Positions 29,741 to 38,283 of a stretch of 46,651 bases of DNA are shown one piece after another. Position 1 is the first letter of the stretch. Each line of letters starts with the position of its first letter. A program made the translations under genes and the position numbers. The stretch is from JANXVV01 sp038230975. Lineage in GTDB: Bacteria > Planctomycetota > Phycisphaerae > Tepidisphaerales > Tepidisphaeraceae. The stretch lies in the NCBI GenBank assembly GCA_038230975.1, contig JBBRMF010000007.1, positions 1-46,651 on the forward strand. The letters run 5' to 3'. The notes beneath the pieces are model-generated. The model did not search any database, was not told where the DNA came from, and was given only the letters and a program-made list of their open reading frames with translations.

Positions 29741-31708
29741 TCAAGCGATTTGCTTTTGATGCCACAACTCCAGCATCAGCAGCGCGTAAAGCCGTTGCGA
29801 ATGATCGGCGACTCCGCGCTCGTGATCTTCAATCATCCCTTCCAGCACCTCGCGATTGAAATATCGTGCGGCGAATGAATCGTCGGCGAACAGAGAATCG
29901 CGAAGCAAATCGCGCAACGGCCCGCGCAACCAGTCGCCGATCGGCACGGCGAATCCCATTTTCGGGCGATTGAAAACTTCCTCGGGTAAATCGTCGGCAA
30001 ACGCCTCCCGTAACAGTCGCTTCCCGAGGCCGCCGCGAATGAGCTGCTGCGATTGTAGCCCGGCGGCGAATTCGACCAGATCGTGATCCATGAAAGGACT
30101 ACGCACTTCCAACGCGAACTGCATTGAACATCGATCCACTTTCGTCAGCAAATCGTCTGGAAGATAGTAGAGGCGATCCACCGCCAGGGCGGCTTCCACC
30201 TGACCGCGATGGGTGCTGGCTGTGTCGAAATGCGTGGCCACTCGATCCCACTCAAGCCAAAAGTAATCTCGCACGTCCGGCTGAAGCAGGCGATGGAGCA
30301 TTCGGTCGTCCATCAAGCGCACGTAGGATGAGTAGCGCTTTCCGGGGGGGAGATGTAACGGTCCGAGCAGCCGCTTGAATCGCGTGAGTTTTGATTTGGG
30401 GTCCGTCCCCGGCAGGAGATTTGCCAGCGGGGAAATCACCTTCCACGGGTAAGGCGAAAAAATGCGACGCAGCTTTTGGCCAAGAGCCATGGCGCGGTAA
30501 CGGTCATATCCGCCAAAGAGTTCATCCCCGCCGTCACCGCTCAACGCGACTTTGACCTGCGACCGAGTTTCGCGAGCCAGGTAGTATGTGGGAAGCGCGC
30601 TTGAATCTCCGAACGGTTCCCCGAACGCCGCCGCAATCGCCGGGAGATCTGCAGCAGCATCGGGTTGAACCGTAAACCCGTGATGTTTCGTCCCGAGATG
30701 CCTCGCAACTTGTGCCGCGTATTCACTTTCATCGTAGCGAGGATCATCAAAACCAATGGAGAACGTGAGAACCTCGCGCGAGCCTTCCCTTCCCGCCGCT
30801 TGCATGCCCGCGGCGATGATTGAACTATCGATCCCGCCGGACAAAAAACAACCCACCGGCACATCGCTGACAAGCTGTTTGCAAACCGACTGCATGAGCA
30901 GTTGGCGTGTGTGTTTCACCGGGTCGACATTTGCCACCGGATCACTGCGATTCGGATTGAAATACGATCGAGCCACGACGCCGTCGCGGGTAACCGTCAT
31001 CGTCTCGCCCGGCTTCAATCTCCAGACACCTTCGTAGATGGTCAGCGGGCTGGGGATGTAACCCCACTGCAAATACTCCACCAGCGCATCGTTAGCCACG
31101 TCACGCCGCACCCACGGCAGCGTCAGGAGCGCAGGCAATTCACTGGCAAACGCAACCGCAGCGATTGCTTCGGTGCGCGGCTTCGGTGGCATTCCGCTCG
31201 ACTGTTGCTCGGAATTGGCGACAAACGCCACATACAGCGGCTTTTGACCCATGCGATCGCGCGCTAGAAAAAGCGTACCCTTGGCATCATCCCAAATCGC
31301 AAATGCGAACATGCCATTGAGATGGTCCAGGCAATTCTCACCCCAAACGGCGAACGCTCGCAGCAAAACTTCGGTATCCCCCGTGGTTCGCCATGAATAT
31401 CCGGGCTCCAGTCGATCGAGTTCAAGTTTTATATCGCGAAAGTTGTAGATCTCACCATTGAACACAATCGTGTGCCGATGTGAGTCCGTGAAGGGTTGAT
31501 TCGCGCGGGGGTCCAGATCCAGAATAGCCAACCTGCGATGCACCAAACCTGCCTGTGGATGCAACGATGTCGCTTCGCGATCATGGCTCAGATGCGAACC
31601 ATGGCCGTCCGGTCCGCGATGCTCCAACCGATGGCTCATCGCCGCCAGTTGTTCCGCCGTGATGTGAAAACGATCGTCCCAGGTGACGACTCCGCCAATT
31701 CCGCACAT
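29741..31708 (-). CDS. asnB: Asparagine synthase (glutamine-hydrolysing)
   Basis: The 655-residue protein has the two expected halves. The N-terminal class II glutamine amidotransferase begins MCGIGGV, with Cys2 as nucleophile, and contains RRLAILDLDPRANQPF and VFNGEIYNFRDI. The synthetase half has the ATP pyrophosphatase loop SGGIDSS at residues 290-296, GDGGDELFGGYDRY, and VRSPFMDHDLVEF. It converts aspartate, ATP and glutamine to asparagine. The product could instead amidate another carboxylate, since asnB-like enzymes occur in surface polysaccharide clusters, but no such cluster is here. Family B DNA flanks its 3' end. Confidence 0.92.
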   Translation of the reverse strand: MCGIGGVVTWDDRFHITAEQLAAMSHRLEHRGPDGHGSHLSHDREATSLHPQAGLVHRRLAILDLDPRANQPFTDSHRHTIVFNGEIYNFRDIKLELDRLEPGYSWRTTGDTEVLLRAFAVWGENCLDHLNGMFAFAIWDDAKGTLFLARDRMGQKPLYVAFVANSEQQSSGMPPKPRTEAIAAVAFASELPALLTLPWVRRDVANDALVEYLQWGYIPSPLTIYEGVWRLKPGETMTVTRDGVVARSYFNPNRSDPVANVDPVKHTRQLLMQSVCKQLVSDVPVGCFLSGGIDSSIIAAGMQAAGREGSREVLTFSIGFDDPRYDESEYAAQVARHLGTKHHGFTVQPDAAADLPAIAAAFGEPFGDSSALPTYYLARETRSQVKVALSGDGGDELFGGYDRYRAMALGQKLRRIFSPYPWKVISPLANLLPGTDPKSKLTRFKRLLGPLHLPPGKRYSSYVRLMDDRMLHRLLQPDVRDYFWLEWDRVATHFDTASTHRGQVEAALAVDRLYYLPDDLLTKVDRCSMQFALEVRSPFMDHDLVEFAAGLQSQQLIRGGLGKRLLREAFADDLPEEVFNRPKMGFAVPIGDWLRGPLRDLLRDSLFADDSFAARYFNREVLEGMIEDHERGVADHSQRLYALLMLELWHQKQIA

Positions 31709-31779
31709 ATGTGCAAGGTAAGGTCAATCCGGGCGAGTTGCAAAGAATTCCCCTTATTTGCGCAACCGCTGACCGGAAC

Positions 31780-32355
31780 TTAGGCAGCAATTGGGAGAAC
31801 CAAGGCGGAATCCGCCAGTTTATCGACCGTTTCCGGCACGGTTCCGCATTCCGGACACCGGCTTGGCGTCGCGCGCAAATCATACCCGCACACGACGCAT
31901 CCCCCTCGGCGAATGCGCCGACGGGTAATCCGCTCGTGATATTTGATTTTCGCAAATCGAAGGGCGGGGATCAGCGTGAGAAGTGTCAGTGGCCATACCG
32001 GGACGGTCACACGCGACATTTTAAATGCCGGAGCATGATCGCGCCGAATCGTGAACATCGCGCGCAAAATGCCATCGTGGTAACCCAGCGGTTCGGGGAT
32101 GCGGATCGTGGCGAGCAGGGCGGATTGATGGGTGAGCGCTGCGAGTTCCGGCTGCGCGCTTTCACCGCTCCATTGCGTCGCGCGAAGCCAACCACTTTCA
32201 ATCGAGATCTCTCGCGTGATGGCTTTCAGCGTCGGATCGGTTTGACCCCAGGTCAATGAAACCGCGCGATGGCAGGTGAACGCACACAACAACGTCGAGA
32301 ACGCAAATGCCCGGAACGCAATGCCGAGCGGACTTTGAAGATTAGTACGCTGCAT
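31780..32355 (-). CDS. Membrane protein with planctomycete-type C-terminal zinc ribbon
   Basis: The 191-residue product has an N-terminal hydrophobic segment (IAFRAFAFSTLLCAFTC), an extracytoplasmic middle, a second hydrophobic segment (VTVPVWPLTLLTLIPALRF), then basic residues and a zinc ribbon CVVCGYDLRATPSRCPECGT with four cysteines. The CGYDLR.TP.RCPECG ribbon is very common at the cytoplasmic end of planctomycete membrane proteins; its role is unknown. The frame extends upstream through the family A hairpin, so the ATG at 32355 was chosen. Confidence 0.7.
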   Translation of the reverse strand: MQRTNLQSPLGIAFRAFAFSTLLCAFTCHRAVSLTWGQTDPTLKAITREISIESGWLRATQWSGESAQPELAALTHQSALLATIRIPEPLGYHDGILRAMFTIRRDHAPAFKMSRVTVPVWPLTLLTLIPALRFAKIKYHERITRRRIRRGGCVVCGYDLRATPSRCPECGTVPETVDKLADSALVLPIAA

Positions 32356-32369
32356 GGGTTGAAGTATCG

Positions 32370-32427
32370 GTGGCATGGGTGTCTCGCCCGTGCTTTTTTC
32401 GGAACGCGCGGGCGAGACGCCCACGTC
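32370..32427. repeat. REP-like hairpin, family A copy 5
   Basis: Arms GTGGCATGGGTGTCTCGCCC and the complement ending CCACGTCAC; the right end is degenerate. It lies 15 bases upstream of the zinc-ribbon gene start and downstream of the cobalamin-domain gene. Confidence 0.85.
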
Positions 32428-32449
32428 ACTTGAATTAAATAAGCAAGAC

Positions 32450-32469
32450 GGGGTCGCTCCAGCGACCCC
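32450..32469 (-). terminator. GC-rich hairpin downstream of the cobalamin-domain gene
   Basis: GGGGTCGC and GCGACCCC pair perfectly around a four-base loop, 32 bases after the stop at 32501. On the minus strand a T-containing but mixed stretch follows, so it may act as an intrinsic terminator. Confidence 0.5.
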
Positions 32470-32500
32470 GCCTTACCCGTTTCTTGTACTGTTCCAAAGA

Positions 32501-33307
32501 TCAGGCGGCGCGGGTGATCGGAAGATCGGTCGATTCGATCTTCTGCGTTCGCGTGACCTTGGCCGTTTTGCGGGCGGCGGCTTTGCGGATACGGCGGGTA
32601 CGGCCAACCGTCTGCTGCTCGATCGTCGCCTTCTTCGAGGGATTTTCATTGGCCACTTCAACCGCAGTCGCGGCATCAGGGGCATACAGATCCGCGCCGA
32701 TTTCCTCGGCCAACCCCTCGGCTCGCTTGTAGATTCCACCGCAGCACATGATCTGCATGTCCGGGCAGCTATTCACTTCGCGGAGATAATCGATCAACTT
32801 GCGGACGGCAGGGACACCCGTCGGAAGCGTCCCAAACATCAGCAGCAATTCCGGTCGGGTATCGCCAATCAGCTTCAGCACTTCATCATCCGGCACACCC
32901 CCCCCGGCGAATCGGACGGAGTAGCCATCGGCTTCAAACATGTCGGCACAGATCTGTCCGCCCAGTTCTTCCGGCTCGGCATTGCCGCAGAAGATCAGGA
33001 CGTTCTTACCGTTCGGTTCTTTCTTGGGCAATTGGGCCGTGAGCTGATCGGTCAGGCTGCGATTCAATCGGGTCGCCATATTGAGCATGGCGATCGTGAT
33101 GCGATCCTCGCGATAGAGCGTCTGCATGAGTTCCATCGTCGGCCAGACGAGGCTGGTCAACATCTGGAACGGCGTCGAGCCATTCGACAGACTATTTTCC
33201 ACCAGTTTGCGGGCGATGATGCGGTCTCCCGCAAGCAATGATTCAAGGTATGACTGGGACAAGGCAACAGAACCATGGGAAGTAGATTGATGCGAAGAGT
33301 GCGACAT
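32501..33307 (-). CDS. B12-binding-domain-like protein without the cobalamin ligand motif
   Basis: The 268-residue protein resembles the cap plus Rossmann-type B12-binding modules of CarH/LitR photoreceptors and corrinoid proteins. Residues about 18-85 (SYLESLLAGDRIIARKLVENSL, MELMQTLYREDRITIAMLN) match the helical cap and residues about 100-215 the binding domain (GGGIYKRAEGLAEEIGADLYAPDA). The DxHxxG motif that supplies the cobalt-ligating His is missing (GNAEPEELGG at 108-117), and the W..EH motif of the cap is also absent. There is no N-terminal MerR domain. The tail (about 225-268) is very basic. GGAG seven bases upstream supports the ATG at 33307. It may be a ligand-free regulatory scaffold. 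Confidence 0.75.
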   Translation of the reverse strand: MSHSSHQSTSHGSVALSQSYLESLLAGDRIIARKLVENSLSNGSTPFQMLTSLVWPTMELMQTLYREDRITIAMLNMATRLNRSLTDQLTAQLPKKEPNGKNVLIFCGNAEPEELGGQICADMFEADGYSVRFAGGGVPDDEVLKLIGDTRPELLLMFGTLPTGVPAVRKLIDYLREVNSCPDMQIMCCGGIYKRAEGLAEEIGADLYAPDAATAVEVANENPSKKATIEQQTVGRTRRIRKAAARKTAKVTRTQKIESTDLPITRAA

Positions 33308-33470
33308 TGAGAGTTCTCCGGGACAAGCGGTCGGCTCCAAGCCACGCTTAACCAGTTTAACATCCGGAGGCATCCTTGCCGCCTTTGAATCCATTCAGAT
33401 GCTATCCATTTTAACATCCGACCGTAATTCATCGGCGAACACTCCATATTTTCTTTACCCATATTATCAT

Positions 33471-34673
33471 TTAGGGGGTTGACTCAACCGGTTTTACGAC
33501 AAAGATTCGAACTTCATAAGGTTTTAAATCGAACGTAAACTCATTTTTAACATGGGTTAACGACGAATCATCTGCCATGGTAAAATGGATTGTTCTCTTG
33601 CTTGAGTCTTTGATTTGAACGGCAGATTTTGCGCTTTCGCTGCTGAGATTCAGGACGACGATGTGAATCATCCCGTTGTTTTCCCTTCGCCAAGTCACTT
33701 CGAGGGGAAAAGGCACGGTTACCGAAATCTCTTTTGGATTCGCAGGAAGCCCAAGGACCGGCGCCAGGTCGGTCAGCAACCGGTTTTGGCGGGCCAACTC
33801 CACCGACACCGGGCTTGGTGTGGCATCATAGACAAACGGATTAAACTGCTGCGGGAAGTAGATAATCCCCTTTACGCCGTGAATCACCGCGTGCCAGATT
33901 TCAGCCCGCAATTCATCCGGCGTTACCCCGCGCGTCTCCTTGGGGTTCCAGGCGAGTTGCTGTGACGATGTTTCGATGAAGGCGAACTGTGGTTTACCAC
34001 CCGAGAGTTTTCGGCAAAGCTCAATCGCCTCACCCAGTCGTGGAATCCAGGTCGGTTGGTTCCAGCCGGTGATTGGGTAAAAATCGTTCGCGATCCAATC
34101 CGCCGTCTCAAAATACTGCTCATACACCACGCGCGGCGTCTTGCGAAACAGAATGCCTCCGCCCGACACGCTCAAAAATACCGGCATTTTCGGCGCCGCC
34201 TTTTTCCACGCCGCATATTCATCGGCCAACACCGAAGGCTCCACCTTTTTCAAATCCGGCTCATCCACATGCATCCACCCCAGCAGATACGGCTCATTCA
34301 AATCATCCGCCAGATTCGGCCGCGGTTGACGGATGATAAACATTCCATTGGCCGCCGCCGCCTCCGTCCATTCATCCATACTGACCCGATTGGATTGATG
34401 CTCGTAGCCAATCACCGTGTTCACCCCCCGCGCTTTCCAGAGCGGCATACTGGCGGCGGGGGGATACCAGATCGCGATGACAAACGGAGGTGGAACCGGC
34501 CGTGTGGCAGGCCGTGTCGCGGCATTGACAATCGGCCCGACGCGATGGGTTTCATTTCCCGGTAGCCGTTCGACGCGCGGGATGGGAATCAGAGGTTTCT
34601 CATTCGGTAAATCTTGAGCGGACACGACCCCCGCGCCGCATATACAGCACAACATGACAACGAACCACTTCAT
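33471..34673 (-). CDS. Secreted TIM-barrel glycosidase-like protein
   Basis: The roughly 400-residue product has a signal peptide (KWFVVMLCCICGAGVVSAQ). Residues about 65-310 look like a barrel: FVIAIWYPPAASMPLWKARGVNTVIGY, LLGWMHVDEPDLKKV with E138 as a candidate catalytic acid, DWIANDFYPITGW, QFAFIETSSQQLAW and HGVKGIIYFPQQFNPF. The C-terminal 90 residues are a beta-sandwich-like end. The pattern resembles uncharacterised GH-like proteins with DEP at strand 4. I chose the ATG at 34673, with AGGA eight bases before it, over the one three codons earlier. Its substrate is unknown. Confidence 0.6.
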   Translation of the reverse strand: MKWFVVMLCCICGAGVVSAQDLPNEKPLIPIPRVERLPGNETHRVGPIVNAATRPATRPVPPPFVIAIWYPPAASMPLWKARGVNTVIGYEHQSNRVSMDEWTEAAAANGMFIIRQPRPNLADDLNEPYLLGWMHVDEPDLKKVEPSVLADEYAAWKKAAPKMPVFLSVSGGGILFRKTPRVVYEQYFETADWIANDFYPITGWNQPTWIPRLGEAIELCRKLSGGKPQFAFIETSSQQLAWNPKETRGVTPDELRAEIWHAVIHGVKGIIYFPQQFNPFVYDATPSPVSVELARQNRLLTDLAPVLGLPANPKEISVTVPFPLEVTWRRENNGMIHIVVLNLSSESAKSAVQIKDSSKRTIHFTMADDSSLTHVKNEFTFDLKPYEVRIFVVKPVESTP

Positions 34674-34708
34674 CTCGTACATCCTAGCGAATGCTCCTCA
34701 AAACGAAG

Positions 34709-35524
34709 TTAATTTTTAATGTTCATCTGCAGCATCCACCGAATCATCTTTTCAATTTCAGCTTCCTGTGCATCCGAGTTTTTTGAAGAGTGGCCCGCAC
34801 CTTTCAAAACCACCAATCGCTTCATACCCGCAAATGCATCAACCACTTTATTTTGAAACGGTGGCGGCACCAGTGTGTCATCATCGGCCAAAACGAATAC
34901 TGCCGGTACGGAAACATGCGAAGCGTTTTCAATGCTATCTAACTCACGCGGAATCTGGGGATTGATCAAAAGCGGAGCAATCCAAAGATTCCACCAACCG
35001 TAGTTTCCAAAGATTAATTCGCGAAGAGGAGGGGGATTTTGGAGCAAGATGCCTGCCGTCCGACGATGAACCGCGACATACAATGCAGCAGTCGTTCCAA
35101 GACTTGTTCCTGCCAGGTAAATCGGGTGAGGCCCCGCCTTTTTCGCCAGCTCATCATAAGCCAATAACGCCGCGGAAGGGATAGTGCATAGTTTTGCCGG
35201 ACCGGTACTCGCCCCAAACCCCGGATAATTCACGACCCAAACTTCAGTCGCGGCGTTTCGCCATCGATGGGCGGTCTCATGAATGACATCCTGCGCCGGA
35301 GTCGCGTTGCCGCAGAATTCCAACACGTAAGCATCCGACAGTGAAGGCTCATCAGTCACCTGAGTCAGTATTTCCAGCTGACCTTGCTGAAGTGGAATGC
35401 TAACGGAACTTGATTTGGAAGGAGTGACCAGCCGACCATGCGGTGGCCAGAGCAGCAACGAGTTCGCGCAACCCCCGGCATTCAATATGATGAGCAAAAT
35501 AAAGACTACCCGCAATCGTTTCAT
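34709..35524 (-). CDS. Lipoprotein alpha/beta hydrolase
   Basis: The 271-residue protein begins with a lipoprotein signal, lipobox LNAGGC with Cys19, so it is probably membrane-anchored outside the cytoplasm. The alpha/beta hydrolase elements are visible: VVNYPGFGASTG, the nucleophile elbow GTSLGTTAAL, the acid in FVLADDDTLVPP and the histidine in LKGAGHSSKN. The family is closest to BEM46/Abhd13-like serine hydrolases. Substrate is unknown. It lies 35 bases upstream of the glycosidase-like gene on the same strand, so they may be co-transcribed. Confidence 0.82.
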   Translation of the reverse strand: MKRLRVVFILLIILNAGGCANSLLLWPPHGRLVTPSKSSSVSIPLQQGQLEILTQVTDEPSLSDAYVLEFCGNATPAQDVIHETAHRWRNAATEVWVVNYPGFGASTGPAKLCTIPSAALLAYDELAKKAGPHPIYLAGTSLGTTAALYVAVHRRTAGILLQNPPPLRELIFGNYGWWNLWIAPLLINPQIPRELDSIENASHVSVPAVFVLADDDTLVPPPFQNKVVDAFAGMKRLVVLKGAGHSSKNSDAQEAEIEKMIRWMLQMNIKN

Positions 35525-35558
35525 CCGGATTCTTCGCTTTCCAACGAAGTAAAAATAA

Positions 35559-35666
35559 ATGAACGCAGAGACGCCGAGTCATCAGAGAAAAAAACGAGTG
35601 ATTGGCTGGTTTTGAAGCGTTTTTACACGCTTCTCGTATTTTTCTTCTCGGCGCCCCTGCGTTCAT
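35559..35666. repeat. Imperfect palindrome, family D (GAACGCAGAGACGCCGAG)
   Basis: Arms ATGAACGCAGAGACGCCGAG at 35559-35578 and CTCGGCGCCCCTGCGTTCAT at 35647-35666 pair with one mismatch. The space between is 68 bases and partly palindromic itself (CGTTTTTACACGCTTC region). It lies between two genes on the minus strand. Confidence 0.8.
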
Positions 35667-35687
35667 CGATCTTCGATTCGGGTGTTT

Positions 35688-36836
35688 TTACCGCAGCTTC
35701 GTATCGCTATTGCTGATGCCGCGCAACGCCAGCGTCAATGCATCCACATTGCTCGCCAACCGCTTGGCTTCGGCGACGTCGATGATCTGCCGATTAAACA
35801 AATCCGTCAGGTGCTGATCGAAGCTCTGGCTACCCGATTCGCGATTGCCGACGCAACCTTTCAGCTTATCGAATTCACCTTCCATGATGTATTTTCGCAC
35901 GAGCGGCGTAGCCATCATGATCTCGTTTACCGGGATTCGACCCACCCCATCGCGACGCTTCGCCAGACGTTGGCAGACGATCGCGTTCAAGTTCATCGCC
36001 AACTGTTCCTGCTGCAACGCTTCCTGCCCGGGCAGAAACAGCGACGTCAATCGACCGATCGTCATCGGGGCGTTCGTCGCGTGAACCGTCGTGAACACCA
36101 GGTGGCCGGTGTCTGCGGCACGAAGGGCGGTCGTCAGTGAAAAGCTATCTCGAATTTCACCGATCAGAATCACATCCGGATCCTGACGCATCATCGCTCG
36201 CAACGCGTACTCAAAACTCTCACTGTCGGCACCCACTTCAACCTGGCTGACCAGGCTCTTGGCGTTTTCATGTTGATATTCGATTGGGTCTTCAACCGTC
36301 AAAATTCGCTCGGAGCGCGAGCGGTTGATCTTGCCGATCACCGCCGCCAGGCTGGTTGATTTACCGCTACCCGTGGTTCCCGAGACGATGACGATCCCGC
36401 GCTGGAAATCCGCCATCTTCTCGATCTGTGGCGGAAGATTCAGCTCTTCAAAGTTCGGGATCTTCGTCACGATTCGACGCATCACCAGCGCCAACCGCTC
36501 GCGGCTGTGAAAAATATTCGTTCGGAAACGCGCCAACCCCGGCAACGCATAAGCCACGTCGACCGAACCTTTATGCTCCAGAATTCCGCGCTTTTCAGCA
36601 GGGTCTTGCTGACGCGCCAAGATCTGCTCGACATATTCCTTCATCGCCTCATCGGGTAATCCGGGAATGTCCAGGAACTTGGCCTTCCCGTCCACGCGAA
36701 TCATCGGAACCGAACCCGCCTGCAAATGAAGATCCGAGCCGTTAATCTTCACGGCGGTCTTCAAAAAATCGTCCAGTTTCAATCGACGACCTTCGACTTT
36801 GATTTCATCCGGTTCAACAGCGGTAACATGGCTCAT
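35688..36836 (-). CDS. pilT: Type IV pilus retraction ATPase
   Basis: The 382-residue hexameric ATPase powers pilus retraction. Motifs are complete: GSDLHLQAGSVPMIRVDG at the N-terminus, Walker A GTTGSGKST (153-161), Asp box TVEDPIEYQHE, Walker B ILIGEIRD (223-230) and His box HLVFTTVHA (245-253). The C-terminal segment LARKR-type LAKRRDGVGRIPVNEIM is typical of PilT. No other pilus gene is in the window, so it stands apart from the pilus cluster. The N-terminus carries an extra 15 or so residues compared with the E. coli type. Confidence 0.93.
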   Translation of the reverse strand: MSHVTAVEPDEIKVEGRRLKLDDFLKTAVKINGSDLHLQAGSVPMIRVDGKAKFLDIPGLPDEAMKEYVEQILARQQDPAEKRGILEHKGSVDVAYALPGLARFRTNIFHSRERLALVMRRIVTKIPNFEELNLPPQIEKMADFQRGIVIVSGTTGSGKSTSLAAVIGKINRSRSERILTVEDPIEYQHENAKSLVSQVEVGADSESFEYALRAMMRQDPDVILIGEIRDSFSLTTALRAADTGHLVFTTVHATNAPMTIGRLTSLFLPGQEALQQEQLAMNLNAIVCQRLAKRRDGVGRIPVNEIMMATPLVRKYIMEGEFDKLKGCVGNRESGSQSFDQHLTDLFNRQIIDVAEAKRLASNVDALTLALRGISNSDTKLR

Positions 36837-36963
36837 GGGTAAAACCTTGGTGAGTGAACTCGTCTCGACTGATCGCCGCCAAACAACAGCGAGAATGAAT
36901 CCCGCGACGGCGTAGCAGGATTATAATCTACCTTCTCCACCGCGGCTACCGCAACATTATTCG

Positions 36964-37115
36964 CTTAGAGCGTTTTTCAACTTGGTCGGGTGCCACAGGT
37001 CGCGGTACTCCGAGACCTGTGCGTGTCATTCACTGAAAAAAGCACAGGTCTGCGAGTACGCCGACCCGTGGCACCCCGACATCTAAGCGACCTACCAAGC
37101 TGAAAAGTGCTCTAA
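36964..37115. repeat. MITE-like palindromic element, family C
   Basis: About 150 bases. Outer inverted arms TTAGAGCGTTTTTCAACTTGG at about 36965 (first 20 bases) and CCAAGCTGAAAAGTGCTCTAA at 37095-37114 enclose an inner pair: GGGTGCCACAGGTCGCGGTA and its complement (GACCCGTGGCACCC, ending near 37078). It has no coding capacity and lies in a 465-base gap between pilT and the SGNH gene; the rest of the gap shows nothing else recognisable apart from the half repeat that follows. Confidence 0.75.
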
Positions 37116-37138
37116 GTGGCACGGGCATCCTGCCCATG
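37116..37138. repeat. Half copy of a family A repeat
   Basis: GTGGCACGGGCATCCTGCCCATG abuts the family C element. It is a shortened and altered family A arm with its own small palindrome (GGGCATCCTGCCC) and no second arm. Confidence 0.55.
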
Positions 37139-37302
37139 TTCGCGATACCCTGCGATTTCGGTCTGTACTCAGACCGAACCAGCAAAAGCAAAGCGTACTT
37201 TCGCATAGATCCCGATCTCAACCATTTCCTCCCCCAAACGTAACCTCATTGGAGCAACCCGTCGCCTGACGGTAGACTCTGTGGATTCAAGAGGAAACCC
37301 GT

Positions 37303-38220
37303 ATGAAATGGACCGTCATTCCCCTGATGCTCGCCTTCGCGACCCCGCTCCTGGCCGAGCCCCCCAAATTCCAGCCCGTCGACGGCGACCGCATCGTCTT
37401 CCTTGGCGGCACGCTCGCCGAACGTGATCAAACTTACAGCTACTTCGAATCCATGCTGATCACCCGGTTCAAGAACGTCAACTTCACCTTCCGAAACCTG
37501 GCTTGGAGCGGCGACACGGTCTGGGGGGAAGCCCGCGTCGGATTCGGCACGCAAAAGGATGGCTACCTCAGTCTCCAATTCCACGTCGGTGAATCGAAGC
37601 CGACCCTTCTCTTCGTGAACTATGGAATGAACGAATCATTCGACGGTGAAGCCGGCCTGTCGCACTTCATCGAGGGCTATAACGCGCTGCTGAATGACCT
37701 TTCCAAAACCGGCGCAAAAATCTGGCTCATCTCCCCTAACCGCCATGAAGATCTCGGCCGTCCGCTGCCTGATCCCACGGAGCATAACAAGCAACTGGAG
37801 ATGTACACGAACGCCATCGCCAAGCTCGCCGAAAAACGCGGCTTTGGGTTCGTGAATCTTTTCACCGCACTGCCGGATGGAACCAAAGAAAACCCGCCGC
37901 ATGCACTCACCGACAACGGCATTCACTTCAACGACTACGGTGCCAGACGATTCGCGATCGCAATGGCCAAAGGTCTGGGCGTCGATCTATCGAATGGTGA
38001 CCCCTTTTCTGGATTGTCTCCCGAAGCCGCCAAAAACATCCAAACGCTTGTCAATCAGAAAAACCGCGAATTCTTCTATCGATGGCGGCCACAAAACGAC
38101 ACCTACATCTTCGGTTTCCGCAAGCACGAACAAGGCCGCAACGCCGTCGAGATTCCGCAGTTCGATCCGATCATCGAGAAGCTGGAAGCACAAATCAACG
38201 AACTCAAAAAGCAGAAGTGA
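37303..38220 (+). CDS. Secreted SGNH/GDSL hydrolase-like protein
   Basis: The 305-residue protein has a signal peptide (KWTVIPLMLAFATPLLAEP). SGNH blocks are recognisable: IVFLGGTLAERDQ in the place of block I, FRNLAWSGDTV for block II, YGMNESF with N110 for block III and DNGIHFNDYGARRF with D204 and H208 for block V. In block I the usual nucleophile serine of GDS is Thr37. Relatives from planctomycetes and verrucomicrobia occur next to PVC-type haem proteins, as here: the haem protein gene follows 63 bases later. It probably acts on carbohydrate esters in the periplasm, but activity is uncertain without the serine. Confidence 0.8.
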   Translation: MKWTVIPLMLAFATPLLAEPPKFQPVDGDRIVFLGGTLAERDQTYSYFESMLITRFKNVNFTFRNLAWSGDTVWGEARVGFGTQKDGYLSLQFHVGESKPTLLFVNYGMNESFDGEAGLSHFIEGYNALLNDLSKTGAKIWLISPNRHEDLGRPLPDPTEHNKQLEMYTNAIAKLAEKRGFGFVNLFTALPDGTKENPPHALTDNGIHFNDYGARRFAIAMAKGLGVDLSNGDPFSGLSPEAAKNIQTLVNQKNREFFYRWRPQNDTYIFGFRKHEQGRNAVEIPQFDPIIEKLEAQINELKKQK

Positions 38221-38283
38221 CCCGTTTTTCTTTAGAGCGAAAACCGCGTCCCTTCGGGACTGCCGCTAAAAGGATCAAATTCC

